NCBI GenBank assembly: GCA_035656495.1
Contig: DASRSL010000063.1
Span: 1 to 30,717 of the forward strand
Origin: Roseiarcus sp035656495
GTDB lineage: Bacteria > Pseudomonadota > Alphaproteobacteria > Rhizobiales > Beijerinckiaceae
Reading direction: 5' to 3'
DNA: 30,717 nt
Shown piece by piece: positions 1 through 7,921 of the stretch. The first letter of the stretch is position 1. The number at the start of each line of letters is the position of its first letter. The notes beneath the pieces are model-generated. The model had not been told where the DNA came from and made no database searches. It worked only from the letters and a program-made list of their open reading frames with translations. The translations under genes were made by a program, and so were the position numbers.

Positions 1-105
1 GGGAGGGCGCTCAAAGCGCATTACGACGCTCTCGTCGACGCCCCCCTTCCGAAAAGGATTTTCGATCTGCTGGATCAGCTCGAGAAAGAAGAACGGCGTG
101 AATAG
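1..105 (+). CDS. nepR: NepR anti-sigma factor, C-terminal end (partial)
   Basis: The reading frame is open from the first base and stops with TAG at 103-105, leaving 34 residues; the start lies outside the window. The visible part holds the NepR signature: a helix with L-K-A-H-Y-D, an acidic/Ala linker, a P-x-R-x-x-x-L-L-x-x-L segment and a charged tail. NepR binds the general stress sigma factor EcfG in alphaproteobacteria and is itself removed by phosphorylated PhyR. In known genomes ecfG and phyR usually lie close to nepR, so they may sit to the left of this window. No recognisable gene follows directly downstream. The identification rests on a short fragment, but the pattern of Leu, Tyr, Asp, Pro and Arg positions is specific. 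Confidence 0.72.
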   Translation, partial: GRALKAHYDALVDAPLPKRIFDLLDQLEKEERRE

Positions 106-300
106 CGGCGGGAAGACCCTGATGCGTCCGCCGGCCTTCAAGGTTGAGCTGCTCACCAGGAGGAACGTCCGCTCCGCCAACCCGGCCTGAAACCATCAAA
201 AAACTACACCATTAGCAGCCTGTTCCAGGCGTAAGTGCATAATCCGACGCGGGTTGCGCGCCAAAACGGCTTCGGGCGCCAAATCAAGTCCGGAAAAGGT

Positions 301-540
301 CTATTGCTTTAACGTATCAGGCATCTCCACCGGTTTGCTTGGCTTCGGCAACGCCTTGAGGGCGTCTAACTGCGCTTTCGTAAAAAACACGCCCTTTACA
401 TCCGGGCACGTACACAAATCACCGATGCATTTGCATTTGTTGGCGTCGAAGATCGCCGGCCGATCAGCAAGGGCTTGGCCGATTAATCCAAAATTAACGA
501 GCACGGCGACCAATGTCGTGGCTTTTAAATTTGTCATCAT
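301..540 (-). CDS. small secreted Cys-rich hypothetical protein
   Basis: Encodes 79 residues. I chose the ATG at 540 because GGAG lies six bases upstream; an ATG at 561 in the same frame lacks this. The N-terminus has a Lys followed by a hydrophobic stretch ending in A-L-A, a typical Sec signal peptide cleaved near residue 25. The mature part is about 54 residues, with four cysteines packed as C-K-C-x5-C-x-C, then a polar tail containing F-F-T-K-A-Q-L-D-A-L-K-A-L-P and proline-rich residues. The closely spaced cysteines suggest disulfides or metal binding in the periplasm, but I do not recognise a family. No obvious partner gene is adjacent. Confidence 0.6.
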   Translation of the reverse strand: MMTNLKATTLVAVLVNFGLIGQALADRPAIFDANKCKCIGDLCTCPDVKGVFFTKAQLDALKALPKPSKPVEMPDTLKQ

Positions 541-994
541 AAGTTGCTCCATAATCGCCATCGGTGTTCGCTTCGGGCTTGGACGGCGAAGCGAACGGTC
601 ACTGAAGCGCAGCTGGCGAATTTAATCCAATGCTCGAACGGAGAAAAAGTTCCAATCCTGATGAGTGATTGCAAACTCGTTCTGGCAGACAACCTGCATT
701 GGCAGCAGCAGGACGAAGTCGCCGCAGGAGCTGCGCTTCCGCAAAAATGTCGCCGAGAGGCGCCCGCACACGCGCGAGTGCGCCGCACTACGTAGATTCC
801 CGGATTGGAGCGCTGGTCCGATTGGTCTAGAAGAGGCAGTGAAGGCGGAAGCGACGTCTTGCGCATTGTTGAGCGAGGTGTCTGACGCTAAATTCCTAAG
901 GTGTCTTTCAATATATCAGACCGGGAGGAAGGCGGGACGAATGGGACGTACGGCGTCCCCGGTGCCGCCGAGCCGGAATCAAGGAGACGGTTTC
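541..994. other. intergenic stretch, nothing recognised
   Basis: This lies between two divergently oriented small genes. Open frames cross it, but they have no plausible start signals and read as low-quality arginine-rich or mixed composition. The frame of the downstream plus-strand gene stays open back to 665, but the sequence before 995 does not look like the same protein. I see no RNA gene, terminator or convincing promoter. Confidence 0.4.
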
Positions 995-1225
995 GTGGAG
1001 TTATATGATTTCGAGGTGCTCAGAGGCGGGGAAGTCATCGCGGCGGAACGGTCCATCCCCCTTTACAGCCCGAAAGCGGCGTGGCCGAAAATCGTTAAAT
1101 TGGCCAAGCGCCGAAATCTCCATGGTTGCCAGATCCGGGTGAAGGAACGCGGCGAGACGATTATTCTCGTCGGGGTGGCGGCCGCTCTGCGCTATTCCTA
1201 TTTCGATTATTCCGAAGCAGCGTAA
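995..1225 (+). CDS. small hypothetical protein, possibly DUF6894-like
   Basis: Encodes 76 residues from a GTG start at 995, chosen because AAGGAG lies eight bases upstream and recognisable protein character begins there. An in-frame upstream extension to 665 is open but looks non-coding. The protein has alternating hydrophobic strands (V-E-L-Y-D-F-E-V-L), an S-P-K-A-A-W helix, a K-L-A-K-R-R segment and a final hydrophobic strand I-I-L-V-G-V, ending in an aromatic tail. The strand-helix layout recalls the small DUF6894-type proteins common in Rhizobiales, but the match is loose. No signal peptide or catalytic motif is visible. Function unknown. Confidence 0.55.
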   Translation: MELYDFEVLRGGEVIAAERSIPLYSPKAAWPKIVKLAKRRNLHGCQIRVKERGETIILVGVAAALRYSYFDYSEAA

Positions 1226-1619
1226 CCAGCCTTTTCGAATTTACATTCAGGCCTCGCCGCCTGTCGGCCAGGCCAAGGCGCGCCACCCGGAAATCGCACC
1301 GCAAGCCTTTGAAAAGTCCCGTTCCGCGGCCGGAAACGGTCTGTTCTTGAGCCGCGCCTCGAGCCCCAAAATATGAGGTCGCGCGGCGATGGGAGCCTTT
1401 GCCGAGAACGCGGGACGGGGGCCGCACGAGGGGCGACCGTTCCATATTTCCATAATTCGTTTGGGGATGACCGAAATGGTCCGGGAGGGCCGAGCCCTAA
1501 AAAGGGGCGCTTCGTTCCCGATTTGGATGTTTTGTGACCTACTTTTCCATCGGGCGGCGTCCGCGCTTTGACGCTGTTCAAATCCGCGTCGCCGCATCAA
1601 GAAGAATGAGGCCCTCGAG
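1226..1619. other. intergenic stretch, nothing recognised
   Basis: The stretch separates a plus-strand small gene from a convergent minus-strand gene. Several overlapping open frames exist on the minus strand, but they are rich in Arg, Pro and Gly, lack good ribosome binding sites and show no family features, so I treat them as GC-driven artefacts. No clear hairpin terminator was found. Confidence 0.4.
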
Positions 1620-2327
1620 TCACTTCAGCAGGACATAGATGTTGACCTGAAGCGTCGGCTCGTCCGGGTCCTTAACGTCGTTTGCGTATTCCTCGACGAA
1701 CGAATCCTGGGCGTCGATGCCTTTTTCGTCCAGGTAAGCCGTGATCGCGTCGTAGGTGGCGTCAATATCGGCATACGAACCGAGGTGCTCGAAGCGCATC
1801 GCCTTGCCGCTCGGCGTCTGACCTAATTTTTCTGCGTCGGACAACCCGCCCTGCGGAAGCGTTTCGAGCGGATATCCTGCGTGATATCGAAATCCGGAAT
1901 CGTCGGACTCGACGAACACGGCGAGCGGGCGGCCCGCCGGCTTGATCCCAGCCTTGTCCAGGTCCCGTTTGACGACTCCGAGCGAACCCAGAATCGCGGC
2001 ATAGATTCCGTCACGATCGGCCTTGCCTTCGATATAAGCGAATGGGCGCGCAGGGAGTTCGACAGTCTCGCCGGTTGAGGCTTCGCCTTGTTTTGTCTCT
2101 GGCGCCGCCGTCCCTGATGAAGGAGGGGGCGGGGTCCGAAACGGCGCCGCCTCCCCCGGTGCTCGGTCTGGCGGCGCGGTCGGATCCTGCGCGGACGGGG
2201 CCATGCGCGCCGATTGAGTTGCCGTCGGCGGCGGAGCCGCGTCGGCACGGCAATCGGTTGAGAGCGAGACGGCGGCGAGCAAGGACACAAATGCCGCGAT
2301 TGCGAAGCTGAATGGACTACTCGGCAT
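1620..2327 (-). CDS. exported GyrI-like effector-binding domain protein
   Basis: Encodes 235 residues. Residues 1-29 form a signal peptide (hydrophobic core followed by C-R-A-D-A). Residues 30-90 are a low-complexity Ala/Pro/Thr linker. From about residue 90 the protein resembles the GyrI-like small-molecule-binding fold: a first strand R-P-F-A-Y-I-E-G, a helix, the L-A-V-F-V-E-S-D-D strand region, the F-E-H-L-G-S-Y segment and a Y-D-A-I-T-A-Y-L helix, ending V-N-I-Y-V-L-L-K. In cytoplasmic relatives this domain binds small molecules or toxins, often fused to AraC/MerR regulators; here it has no DNA-binding part and appears to be periplasmic. It lies 90 bases downstream of gcvPB on the same strand. 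The ligand is unknown. Confidence 0.75.
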   Translation of the reverse strand: MPSSPFSFAIAAFVSLLAAVSLSTDCRADAAPPPTATQSARMAPSAQDPTAPPDRAPGEAAPFRTPPPPSSGTAAPETKQGEASTGETVELPARPFAYIEGKADRDGIYAAILGSLGVVKRDLDKAGIKPAGRPLAVFVESDDSGFRYHAGYPLETLPQGGLSDAEKLGQTPSGKAMRFEHLGSYADIDATYDAITAYLDEKGIDAQDSFVEEYANDVKDPDEPTLQVNIYVLLK

Positions 2328-2417
2328 TGTCTCGCGGATCTCCGGACGGACTGATGCGAATTTGGTTTAGGCTACTCTAGGATCATTTCGCCTGCGGAAC
2401 AAAGACCGGCGTTTGGA

Positions 2418-3968
2418 TTATCCTTCGAACGGCGCCGGTTTCGTCCAGCGCAGCACCGAATGGCGCGCGGCGCGAGTCTCGTCGAGGCGTCTCCGAGGAG
2501 CGAAAATGGGCGCCCGCAAGAAACGCTCGCGGTCGCCAGCCCTGGCCGCGAAGGCCAGATCTCGAAGGGTCATGATGAACAGATCGAGGCTCGCTTTGGA
2601 TTCGGACTCTGTCGGCTCGATCAACATGGCGCCATGAACGACGAGCGGAAAATAGACCGTCATCGGATGGTAGCCCTCGTCGATCATCGCCTTGGCGAAA
2701 TCGAGAGTCGTCAGTCCCGTGTCCTTCAGCCAGCGATCGTCGAACAACGCTTCGTGCATGCAGACGCGGTCGCCGAACGGGGCGCTCATAACGTCGTTGA
2801 GCGAGGCGCGCACATAGTTCGCTGAAAGGACAGCGTCTTCAGCCGCCTGCCGTAATCCATCGCACCCATGCGATAAAATGAAGCTCAGCGCACGCACAAA
2901 CATTCCCATCTGGCCGTGAAACGCGCTCATTCGGCCGAAGCTCCTCGAATCCTGCGCGTGTTCGACCAGGCGGAGTCCGTCGGCGTCCCGAGCGAGGAAG
3001 GGCGCCGGGGCATAAGGCGCGAGCCGCGATGACAGCGTCACCGGTCCCCCTCCTGGGCCGCCTCCCCCGTGCGGCGTCGAAAAAGTCTTGTGCAGGTTGA
3101 TGTGCATTGCATCGACGCCGAGATCGCCGGGTCGAGTCTTACCGACAATCGCGTTGAAGTTTGCGCCATCGCAGTAGAAATAGCCGCCTGCCTCATGCAC
3201 GGCGTCGGCGATGTCGGCGATCTGGCGTTCGAAGAGCCCGCAAGTGTTGGGGTTCGTCAGCATGATCGCGGCGACGTCGGAGCCAAGAGCCGCTTCGACC
3301 GCTTTTAGGCTGACATTTCCATCCTCACCGGCCGCAACCGGGCGCACGGAAAAGCCGATGAGGGCCGCGGTGGCGGGATTAGTGCCATGCGCGGAATCCG
3401 GGACCAGCACTACGCGGCGGACTTCCCCTTCTCCACGCGCATCGACGGCCGCCTTGATCGCCATCATGCCGCAAAGCTCGCCGTGCGCCCCGGCCTTGGG
3501 CGACATCGCAACCGCGCTCATGCCGGTCATCGTGAGCAAGGCCTCGGCGAGCGCCTCGATCGCCTCCAGGGCGCCTTGCGCGGTCGAAGTGGGCTGGAGA
3601 GGGTGCACGTCGGCAAAGCCCGGCAATCGCGCCATCTTCTCGTTAAGGCGCGGGTTGTGCTTCATCGTGCACGATCCGAGCGGGTATATGCCGGCGTCGA
3701 TCGAATAGTTGTTACGCGACAGGCGTACATAGTGGCGGACCGCCTCCGGCTCGGTGAGTCCCGGCAGATCGAGAGCGCCTTCGCGCTCGCATGGTCCCAG
3801 TCTCGAGTGGAAAGGCGCCGGCTCTTCGATATCGACGCCTGAGACGTCGAACCGGCCCGTTTCAAAGATGAGCGCCTCGTTCATGTCGAGCGCGCGATTT
3901 CCGGTGAAGGTCTCAAGCGCAACGTCAGAGAAGCTTTCCGGGCGGGTCGGTCGACCTTGGGCATTCAT
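2418..3968 (-). CDS. gcvPB: glycine dehydrogenase (decarboxylating) subunit 2
   Basis: Encodes 516 residues of the PLP-carrying half of the split P-protein of the glycine cleavage system. P-protein decarboxylates glycine and passes the aminomethyl group to the lipoyl arm of GcvH. The PLP-binding lysine is visible as K294 in the motif H-I-N-L-H-K-T-F-S-T-P-H followed by a glycine-rich loop. The ATG at 3968 is preferred over one at 4004 because AGGAA precedes it and it starts after the gcvPA stop, leaving a 23-base gap. It is the last gene of the gcvT-H-PA-PB operon. The two-subunit arrangement is common in Rhizobiales relatives, Gram-positives and archaea, whereas E. coli has one fused chain. 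Confidence 0.95.
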   Translation of the reverse strand: MNAQGRPTRPESFSDVALETFTGNRALDMNEALIFETGRFDVSGVDIEEPAPFHSRLGPCEREGALDLPGLTEPEAVRHYVRLSRNNYSIDAGIYPLGSCTMKHNPRLNEKMARLPGFADVHPLQPTSTAQGALEAIEALAEALLTMTGMSAVAMSPKAGAHGELCGMMAIKAAVDARGEGEVRRVVLVPDSAHGTNPATAALIGFSVRPVAAGEDGNVSLKAVEAALGSDVAAIMLTNPNTCGLFERQIADIADAVHEAGGYFYCDGANFNAIVGKTRPGDLGVDAMHINLHKTFSTPHGGGGPGGGPVTLSSRLAPYAPAPFLARDADGLRLVEHAQDSRSFGRMSAFHGQMGMFVRALSFILSHGCDGLRQAAEDAVLSANYVRASLNDVMSAPFGDRVCMHEALFDDRWLKDTGLTTLDFAKAMIDEGYHPMTVYFPLVVHGAMLIEPTESESKASLDLFIMTLRDLAFAARAGDRERFLRAPIFAPRRRLDETRAARHSVLRWTKPAPFEG

Positions 3969-3991
3969 GGTCTTAGCGTTTCCTGAAGGCG

Positions 3992-5335
3992 CTATCGCAG
4001 GCATTCCACCAGCGCACCAGCGTAAGCGGCGCGATCCTCATCCGTGTTCACTTCAGTGCTGGCGACGACCGTCAAGTCGTCCAGTCCCGCTCCGGGCAGA
4101 ACCCGCGAAACTGGCAATCCGCCGATCACTCCTCGCTGCGCCAGCGCCTCGATCAGCTCGGCGGCAGGACGCCGCGTTCGCATCGTGAATTCGTTGAAGA
4201 AATGCTCATTCAAGATTTCGACCCCGCGGACAGCGGACAGCCTCTCGGCGAGCCGGACGGCGTTATTGTGATTCACTCTCGCAAGGCGTCTCAGCCCAAG
4301 GTCGCCGAGCAATGTCAGGTGGATCGAGAACGCGAGCGCACAGAGACCCGAATTGGTGCAGATGTTGCTCGTGGCCTTCTCGCGTCGAATATGTTGCTCG
4401 CGTGTGGAAAGGGTCAGGACGAAGCTTCGGCGGCCATCGGCATCCACGGTCTCGCCAGCCAAGCGACCAGGCATCTGGCGCACGTTTTTCGTTCGCGTCG
4501 CAAATAGGCCGACATAGGGGCCGCCGAAACTGAGAGCGTTGCCGAGACCCTGGCCTTCTCCGACCGCGATATCGGCATCCATCTCGCCGGGCGAGCGAAG
4601 CGCTCCGAGCGCGACAGGGTCGGTAAAGACTGCGATCAGAAGCGCCCCGCGCGCATGCGCGGCGGCGGCGATTGGGGCAAGATCTCGCGGACTGCCGAAG
4701 AAATCCGGGCTCTGGGCGATGACGCAGCTCGTCTCGTCGTCGATCTCGGCGGCGATGGTTTCCCGCGCCGTCGGATCCGGCGCAAGCCGCATGATCGAAT
4801 CGCCGGCCATGCGGGCCAGTGTCGCAGCGACATCGGCATATTGTGGGTGCAATCCCCCCGAGAGAATCGCCTTGCGCCGTTTGGTCAGTCGATGGGCCAT
4901 CAACATCGCCTCGCCGCAGCCGGTAGAGGCGTCGTACATCGAGGCGTTGGCGACCTCCATGCCGGTGAGCGCCGCCACTTGCGTCTGGAATTCGAATAAC
5001 GCCTGGAGCGTGCCTTGCGCGATTTCCGGCTGGTAGGGGGTATAGCTCGTCAGGAATTCCGAGCGTTGGATCAGATGGTCGACGGTCGCCGGTATGTGCC
5101 GCTTGTAGGCGCCCGCGCCGAGGAAGAACGGGACCGAGCCGGCCGCGACGCTGCGGCTGGCCATTGCGCTCAACTTCCGCTCGACCGCCATCTCGCTCAT
5201 GCCGGGCGGCATATCGAGCAGGCCCTCAATCCGCTTGCCCGAGGGAATGTCGTCGAAGAGCGCGTCGACGTCGCAAACGCCGATCCGCGAGAGCATCGCC
5301 TTGCGTTCGCTTGGATCGAGCGGCAGATAACGCAT
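3992..5335 (-). CDS. gcvPA: glycine dehydrogenase (decarboxylating) subunit 1
   Basis: Encodes 447 residues, the usual length for GcvPA. It pairs with GcvPB to form the heteromeric P-protein. Family features include the N-terminal R-Y-L-P-L stretch, the F-L-G-A-G-A-Y-K-R-H-I-P motif, the S-Y-T-P-Y-Q-P-E-I-A-Q-G-T-L-Q motif and the later S-T-R-E-Q-H-I-R-R-E-K-A-T-S-N-I-C-T segment. GcvPA has the fold of the PLP enzymes but lacks the cofactor lysine, which is in GcvPB. It begins three bases after the gcvH stop codon, so translation is probably coupled. No truncation or frameshift is visible. Confidence 0.95.
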   Translation of the reverse strand: MRYLPLDPSERKAMLSRIGVCDVDALFDDIPSGKRIEGLLDMPPGMSEMAVERKLSAMASRSVAAGSVPFFLGAGAYKRHIPATVDHLIQRSEFLTSYTPYQPEIAQGTLQALFEFQTQVAALTGMEVANASMYDASTGCGEAMLMAHRLTKRRKAILSGGLHPQYADVAATLARMAGDSIMRLAPDPTARETIAAEIDDETSCVIAQSPDFFGSPRDLAPIAAAAHARGALLIAVFTDPVALGALRSPGEMDADIAVGEGQGLGNALSFGGPYVGLFATRTKNVRQMPGRLAGETVDADGRRSFVLTLSTREQHIRREKATSNICTNSGLCALAFSIHLTLLGDLGLRRLARVNHNNAVRLAERLSAVRGVEILNEHFFNEFTMRTRRPAAELIEALAQRGVIGGLPVSRVLPGAGLDDLTVVASTEVNTDEDRAAYAGALVECLR

Positions 5336-5338
5336 CGT

Positions 5339-5716
5339 TCAACCAAGAGTCTTGAGGTATTCGGAGTAGGCGGCCTCATCCATGAGGGCGTCAAGCTCGC
5401 CCGGGTCGGCAAGCCTGATGCGGAACAGCCAACCGCGGCCGAGAGCGTCTTCGTTGATGAGGCCGGGCGTCCCTTCGACATCGGAATTGACCGCGATCAC
5501 CTCGCCGGAAGCGGGGGCGAAGACGTCGCTCGCCGCTTTGACGCTTTCGACTACGGCAGCCGGATCGCCCGCCTTCACCATTTTACCGACTGGCGGCGGC
5601 TCGGCGAAAACGACGTCGCCCAATTGGCTCTGCGCATGCTCGCTTATGCCGATGACGCCTTCGGCGCCTTCGATGCGAATGTATTCGTGATCCTTGGTGT
5701 AGCGGATTTGCGCCAT
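5339..5716 (-). CDS. gcvH: glycine cleavage system H protein
   Basis: Encodes 125 residues, the normal length. GcvH is the lipoylated shuttle that moves the aminomethyl group from P-protein to T-protein and is reoxidised by lipoamide dehydrogenase (L-protein, not in this window). The lipoylation site is K60 in V-E-S-V-K-A-A-S-D-V. The N-terminal Y-T-K-D-H-E-Y and the G-I-S-E-H-A-Q-S-Q-L-G-D-V-V-F motifs are also typical. It lies 15 bases after gcvT and 3 bases before gcvPA. The start ATG at 5716 has the usual M-A-x-I-R-Y-T-K-D-H beginning. Confidence 0.96.
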   Translation of the reverse strand: MAQIRYTKDHEYIRIEGAEGVIGISEHAQSQLGDVVFAEPPPVGKMVKAGDPAAVVESVKAASDVFAPASGEVIAVNSDVEGTPGLINEDALGRGWLFRIRLADPGELDALMDEAAYSEYLKTLG

Positions 5717-5731
5717 GGATGGTTCCCTTTG

Positions 5732-6862
5732 CTAGCCGCGATGGTAGGCATGAGGGTGAAACGGCAGCGCCGTGACGCGCGCGCTCAATGTCTTGCCCCG
5801 CACCACCAAGCCCACCGCCGTGCCGAGCGGCGAGTGACCACGGTCGACGAAACCCATGGCGATCGGCGCGCCGATGCTCGGCCCGAAGCCGCCCGAGGTG
5901 ACGACGCCGATCGGGGCCCCCTCTGCGGAGACGATTACCGTTCCCTCGCGCGCGGGTGCGCGCACGTCCGGCCGCAGTCCGACGCGTAGCCGCTTCGGTC
6001 CGTTGACCAGCGCGCTCAAGATTCGTTCGGCGCCGGGAAAGCCGCCTTCAACGCGGCGTCGTTTTTGGATCGACCAGGCGAGCGCCGCCTCGACCGGATC
6101 GACGCTTTCGTCAAGCTCGTGGCCATAGAGGCAGAGCCCCGCCTCGAGCCTCAGCGAATCGCGCGCGCCGAGCCCGATCGGCGCGACGCCGGGCTGCGCC
6201 AGCAGGAGCCGGGCGAACGTCTCGGCGACGTCCGCGGGAAGCGAAATCTCGTAGCCGTCCTCGCCGGTGTAGCCCGAACGGGAGACGAAGGTCTCGGCTT
6301 CGGTGAGCCGCGCCGGCCGCGCGCTCATGAACGGCATGCTTTCCAGTCCTTCGCCCGGCGCGAGACGCGCCAGAATCGGCGCGGCGAGGGGTCCCTGGAG
6401 CGCAATCAGCGCCGCGTCTTCGAGGGGCATGAGGCGCACGCCCGCGGGCAGGCGCTCGCGGACGAGGGCGAAGTCGACGGCTTTGCGCGCCGCGTTAACG
6501 ACGAGCCGCAAGACGCCCTCTGCGCCGGGAGGCCGCGTCACCATCAGGTCGTCGACGATGCCGCCGCTCTCGTTCAAAAGTTGGGTGTAACGCTGACGGC
6601 CCGGCGCGAGGTTGAGGACGTCCGCGGGAGCCAGCGTCTCGAGGAAGGCGGCGACGCTCGCCTGATCTGCGCCCTCGAGCAAGGCCTGGCCCATATGCGA
6701 GACGTCGAACAGGCCGGCCGCCTTGCGGGTATGCAGATGCTCGGCGAGCACGCCGGAGGCGTACTGGATTGGCATGTCGTAGCCGGCGAATGGGCCCATG
6801 CGCGCGCCGAGCTCGATATGCAGAGCGTAAAGGGGCGTCTGCTGAATCGCGTCGTCGCTCAT
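5732..6862 (-). CDS. gcvT: aminomethyltransferase (glycine cleavage T protein)
   Basis: Encodes 376 residues; transfers the methylene group from aminomethyl-GcvH to tetrahydrofolate and releases ammonia. Recognisable motifs are T-P-L-Y-A-L-H near the N-terminus, F-D-V-S-H-M-G-Q, the folate-binding R-S-G-Y-T-G-E-D-G-Y-E region, and the D-S-L-R-L-E-A-G-L-C-L-Y-G-H-E-L segment. The ATG at 6862 is the real start: the frame stays open to 6952, but that extension lies in the leader RNA and enters the glycine riboswitch. It is the first gene of the operon and is therefore the gene directly controlled by the riboswitch. Confidence 0.95.
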   Translation of the reverse strand: MSDDAIQQTPLYALHIELGARMGPFAGYDMPIQYASGVLAEHLHTRKAAGLFDVSHMGQALLEGADQASVAAFLETLAPADVLNLAPGRQRYTQLLNESGGIVDDLMVTRPPGAEGVLRLVVNAARKAVDFALVRERLPAGVRLMPLEDAALIALQGPLAAPILARLAPGEGLESMPFMSARPARLTEAETFVSRSGYTGEDGYEISLPADVAETFARLLLAQPGVAPIGLGARDSLRLEAGLCLYGHELDESVDPVEAALAWSIQKRRRVEGGFPGAERILSALVNGPKRLRVGLRPDVRAPAREGTVIVSAEGAPIGVVTSGGFGPSIGAPIAMGFVDRGHSPLGTAVGLVVRGKTLSARVTALPFHPHAYHRG

Positions 6863-6936
6863 TGGGCCCCGCGGGTCTCCTGAACAGGCGCCGCACGGAC
6901 CGGCGCGCCGCGCGTTGCGGCGGACGATCCGCACAG

Positions 6937-7124
6937 GCCCCCTCTGTCCCAAGACCTGAGAGATTTCCCACCCTTGCGGCGGTTACCCCCGTCGGTGGAC
7001 GCAAGCTCGATCAAGCAAGCGCCGCTTTCCAGAGCGTCATCACCTGCGCGGTCCTGAAGCCTGAGCGTTTCCGGGGCGGTTGCGCCTTCGGCGCCGGCGG
7101 CGAAGCCGCCGGACTCTTCCGCGA
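6937..7124 (-). promoter_or_regulatory. tandem glycine riboswitch upstream of gcvT
   Basis: Read on the minus strand, two aptamers follow each other. The first (about 7124-7024) has GGAAGAG, then GCCGAAGG-GCAA, CTCAGGC with AGGACCG, and GACGCTCTGG. The second (about 7016-6937) has CACCGACGGGGGTAAC, an AATCTCTCAGGT core and GGGACAGAGGGGG. These are the conserved cores of the gcvT-type glycine riboswitch. The short linker between the aptamers is typical of the cooperative tandem form. About 75 bases separate the second aptamer from the gcvT start and should hold the expression platform. In known cases glycine binding turns the cleavage genes on. Limits are approximate. Confidence 0.9.
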
Positions 7125-7146
7125 AGTGTCTTCGGCTGACGCAGGC

Positions 7147-7175
7147 GAGCTAGCCCGGCCGGGCGGCTTTGTCAA
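7147..7175 (-). promoter_or_regulatory. sigma70-type promoter for the gcv operon
   Basis: On the minus strand a perfect TTGACA (7175-7170) is followed by a 17-base spacer and TAGCTC (7152-7147). The start of transcription would be near 7140, about 15 bases before the first riboswitch aptamer. Position, spacing and the exact -35 box support the call; the -10 box is weak. Confidence 0.65.
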
Positions 7176-7193
7176 CGGAGGATGCGCGCCACG

Positions 7194-7886
7194 CTATCGC
7201 GTTGGATGGGTCATGTGGCGATGCGGCGCAGGGACGGCGCCGGCCGCTTGAAACCCGACGCTGATCGAATAAAGGTCGGCGAGTTGAAGCGTCGGCATCG
7301 GCACCATGATCGGCTCGGTGACGATCTCGAAGGATCCGGCGGAGACGCCGTCGGTCGTCGCCTCGGCCTTGTAGGTCTTGGAAAAGACCTGCTTCTTGTC
7401 GGTCTCGTTGGTGACGACGATTCTGAGCGGCGCGCTGTAGGATCCGGGCGAGCCGGCCGGCCCGATCACCACCTCGCCCTTGACTCCGATCTTGATCGTA
7501 GCCTGCCCCGGCCCGGCGGGATCGCACTGCCGCGCGGTGTCTCCGATGTTGAACTGGTAGCGCACCGATTCGTTATCGGTCCCGCCCACACGATAAGCCG
7601 CTCCGTCCTGTGCGACGTCCACGGGCGGACAATTGACGTCGATCGAAGCGACCGGACGCACGATCGGCTTCTCGCTCGCATTGGCTGCAGGGCGGGCGGC
7701 CTTCGACGGGTTCGCGCCGAGAGCGATTGCGGCCGCGTTCGGATCGCCGTGGGGAAGAAAACCCTCGACTGTGCTGCAACCGGGCAGCAGACTAAGCGCG
7801 GCAACAAGCAGCAGTACGCGGACGAACGACGGGCGTCGGTTCGTTACGAACGACTTCGGCATCGGGCTGGCACTCAGGAAGTCCAT
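7194..7886 (-). CDS. hypothetical lipoprotein
   Basis: Encodes 230 residues. A basic N-terminus (K-S-F-V-T-N-R-R) is followed by a hydrophobic segment and the lipobox L-P-G-C, with the lipidated cysteine at residue 37, so the product should be anchored in a membrane on its periplasmic side. The rest has a conserved-looking block with V-N-C-P-P-V-D, Y-R-V-G-G-T and Y-Q-F-N-I-G-D-T-A-R-Q-C, giving two cysteines that could pair. I know similar unnamed lipoproteins from alphaproteobacteria but no function. The start is uncertain between 7886 and an ATG at 7862, neither with a clear ribosome binding site. It lies 35 bases after the IalB-like gene on the same strand, a probable two-gene unit. Confidence 0.75.
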   Translation of the reverse strand: MDFLSASPMPKSFVTNRRPSFVRVLLLVAALSLLPGCSTVEGFLPHGDPNAAAIALGANPSKAARPAANASEKPIVRPVASIDVNCPPVDVAQDGAAYRVGGTDNESVRYQFNIGDTARQCDPAGPGQATIKIGVKGEVVIGPAGSPGSYSAPLRIVVTNETDKKQVFSKTYKAEATTDGVSAGSFEIVTEPIMVPMPTLQLADLYSISVGFQAAGAVPAPHRHMTHPTR

Positions 7887-7921
7887 GACGATTGGGGCGG
7901 GTGCTTACGACGCGCGCGCCG

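Noticed and set aside
122..190. Short plus-strand frame of 22 codons after nepR
   Set aside because: No ribosome binding site, and too short to show any family; nothing supports it.
5015..5989. Plus-strand open frame of 324 codons
   Set aside because: It is opposite gcvPA, gcvH and gcvT, which are all intact and recognisable; its composition is that of an antisense shadow.
6863..6952. N-terminal extension of gcvT
   Set aside because: It reads through the leader RNA into the second riboswitch aptamer, and family members start at the M-S-D-D position.
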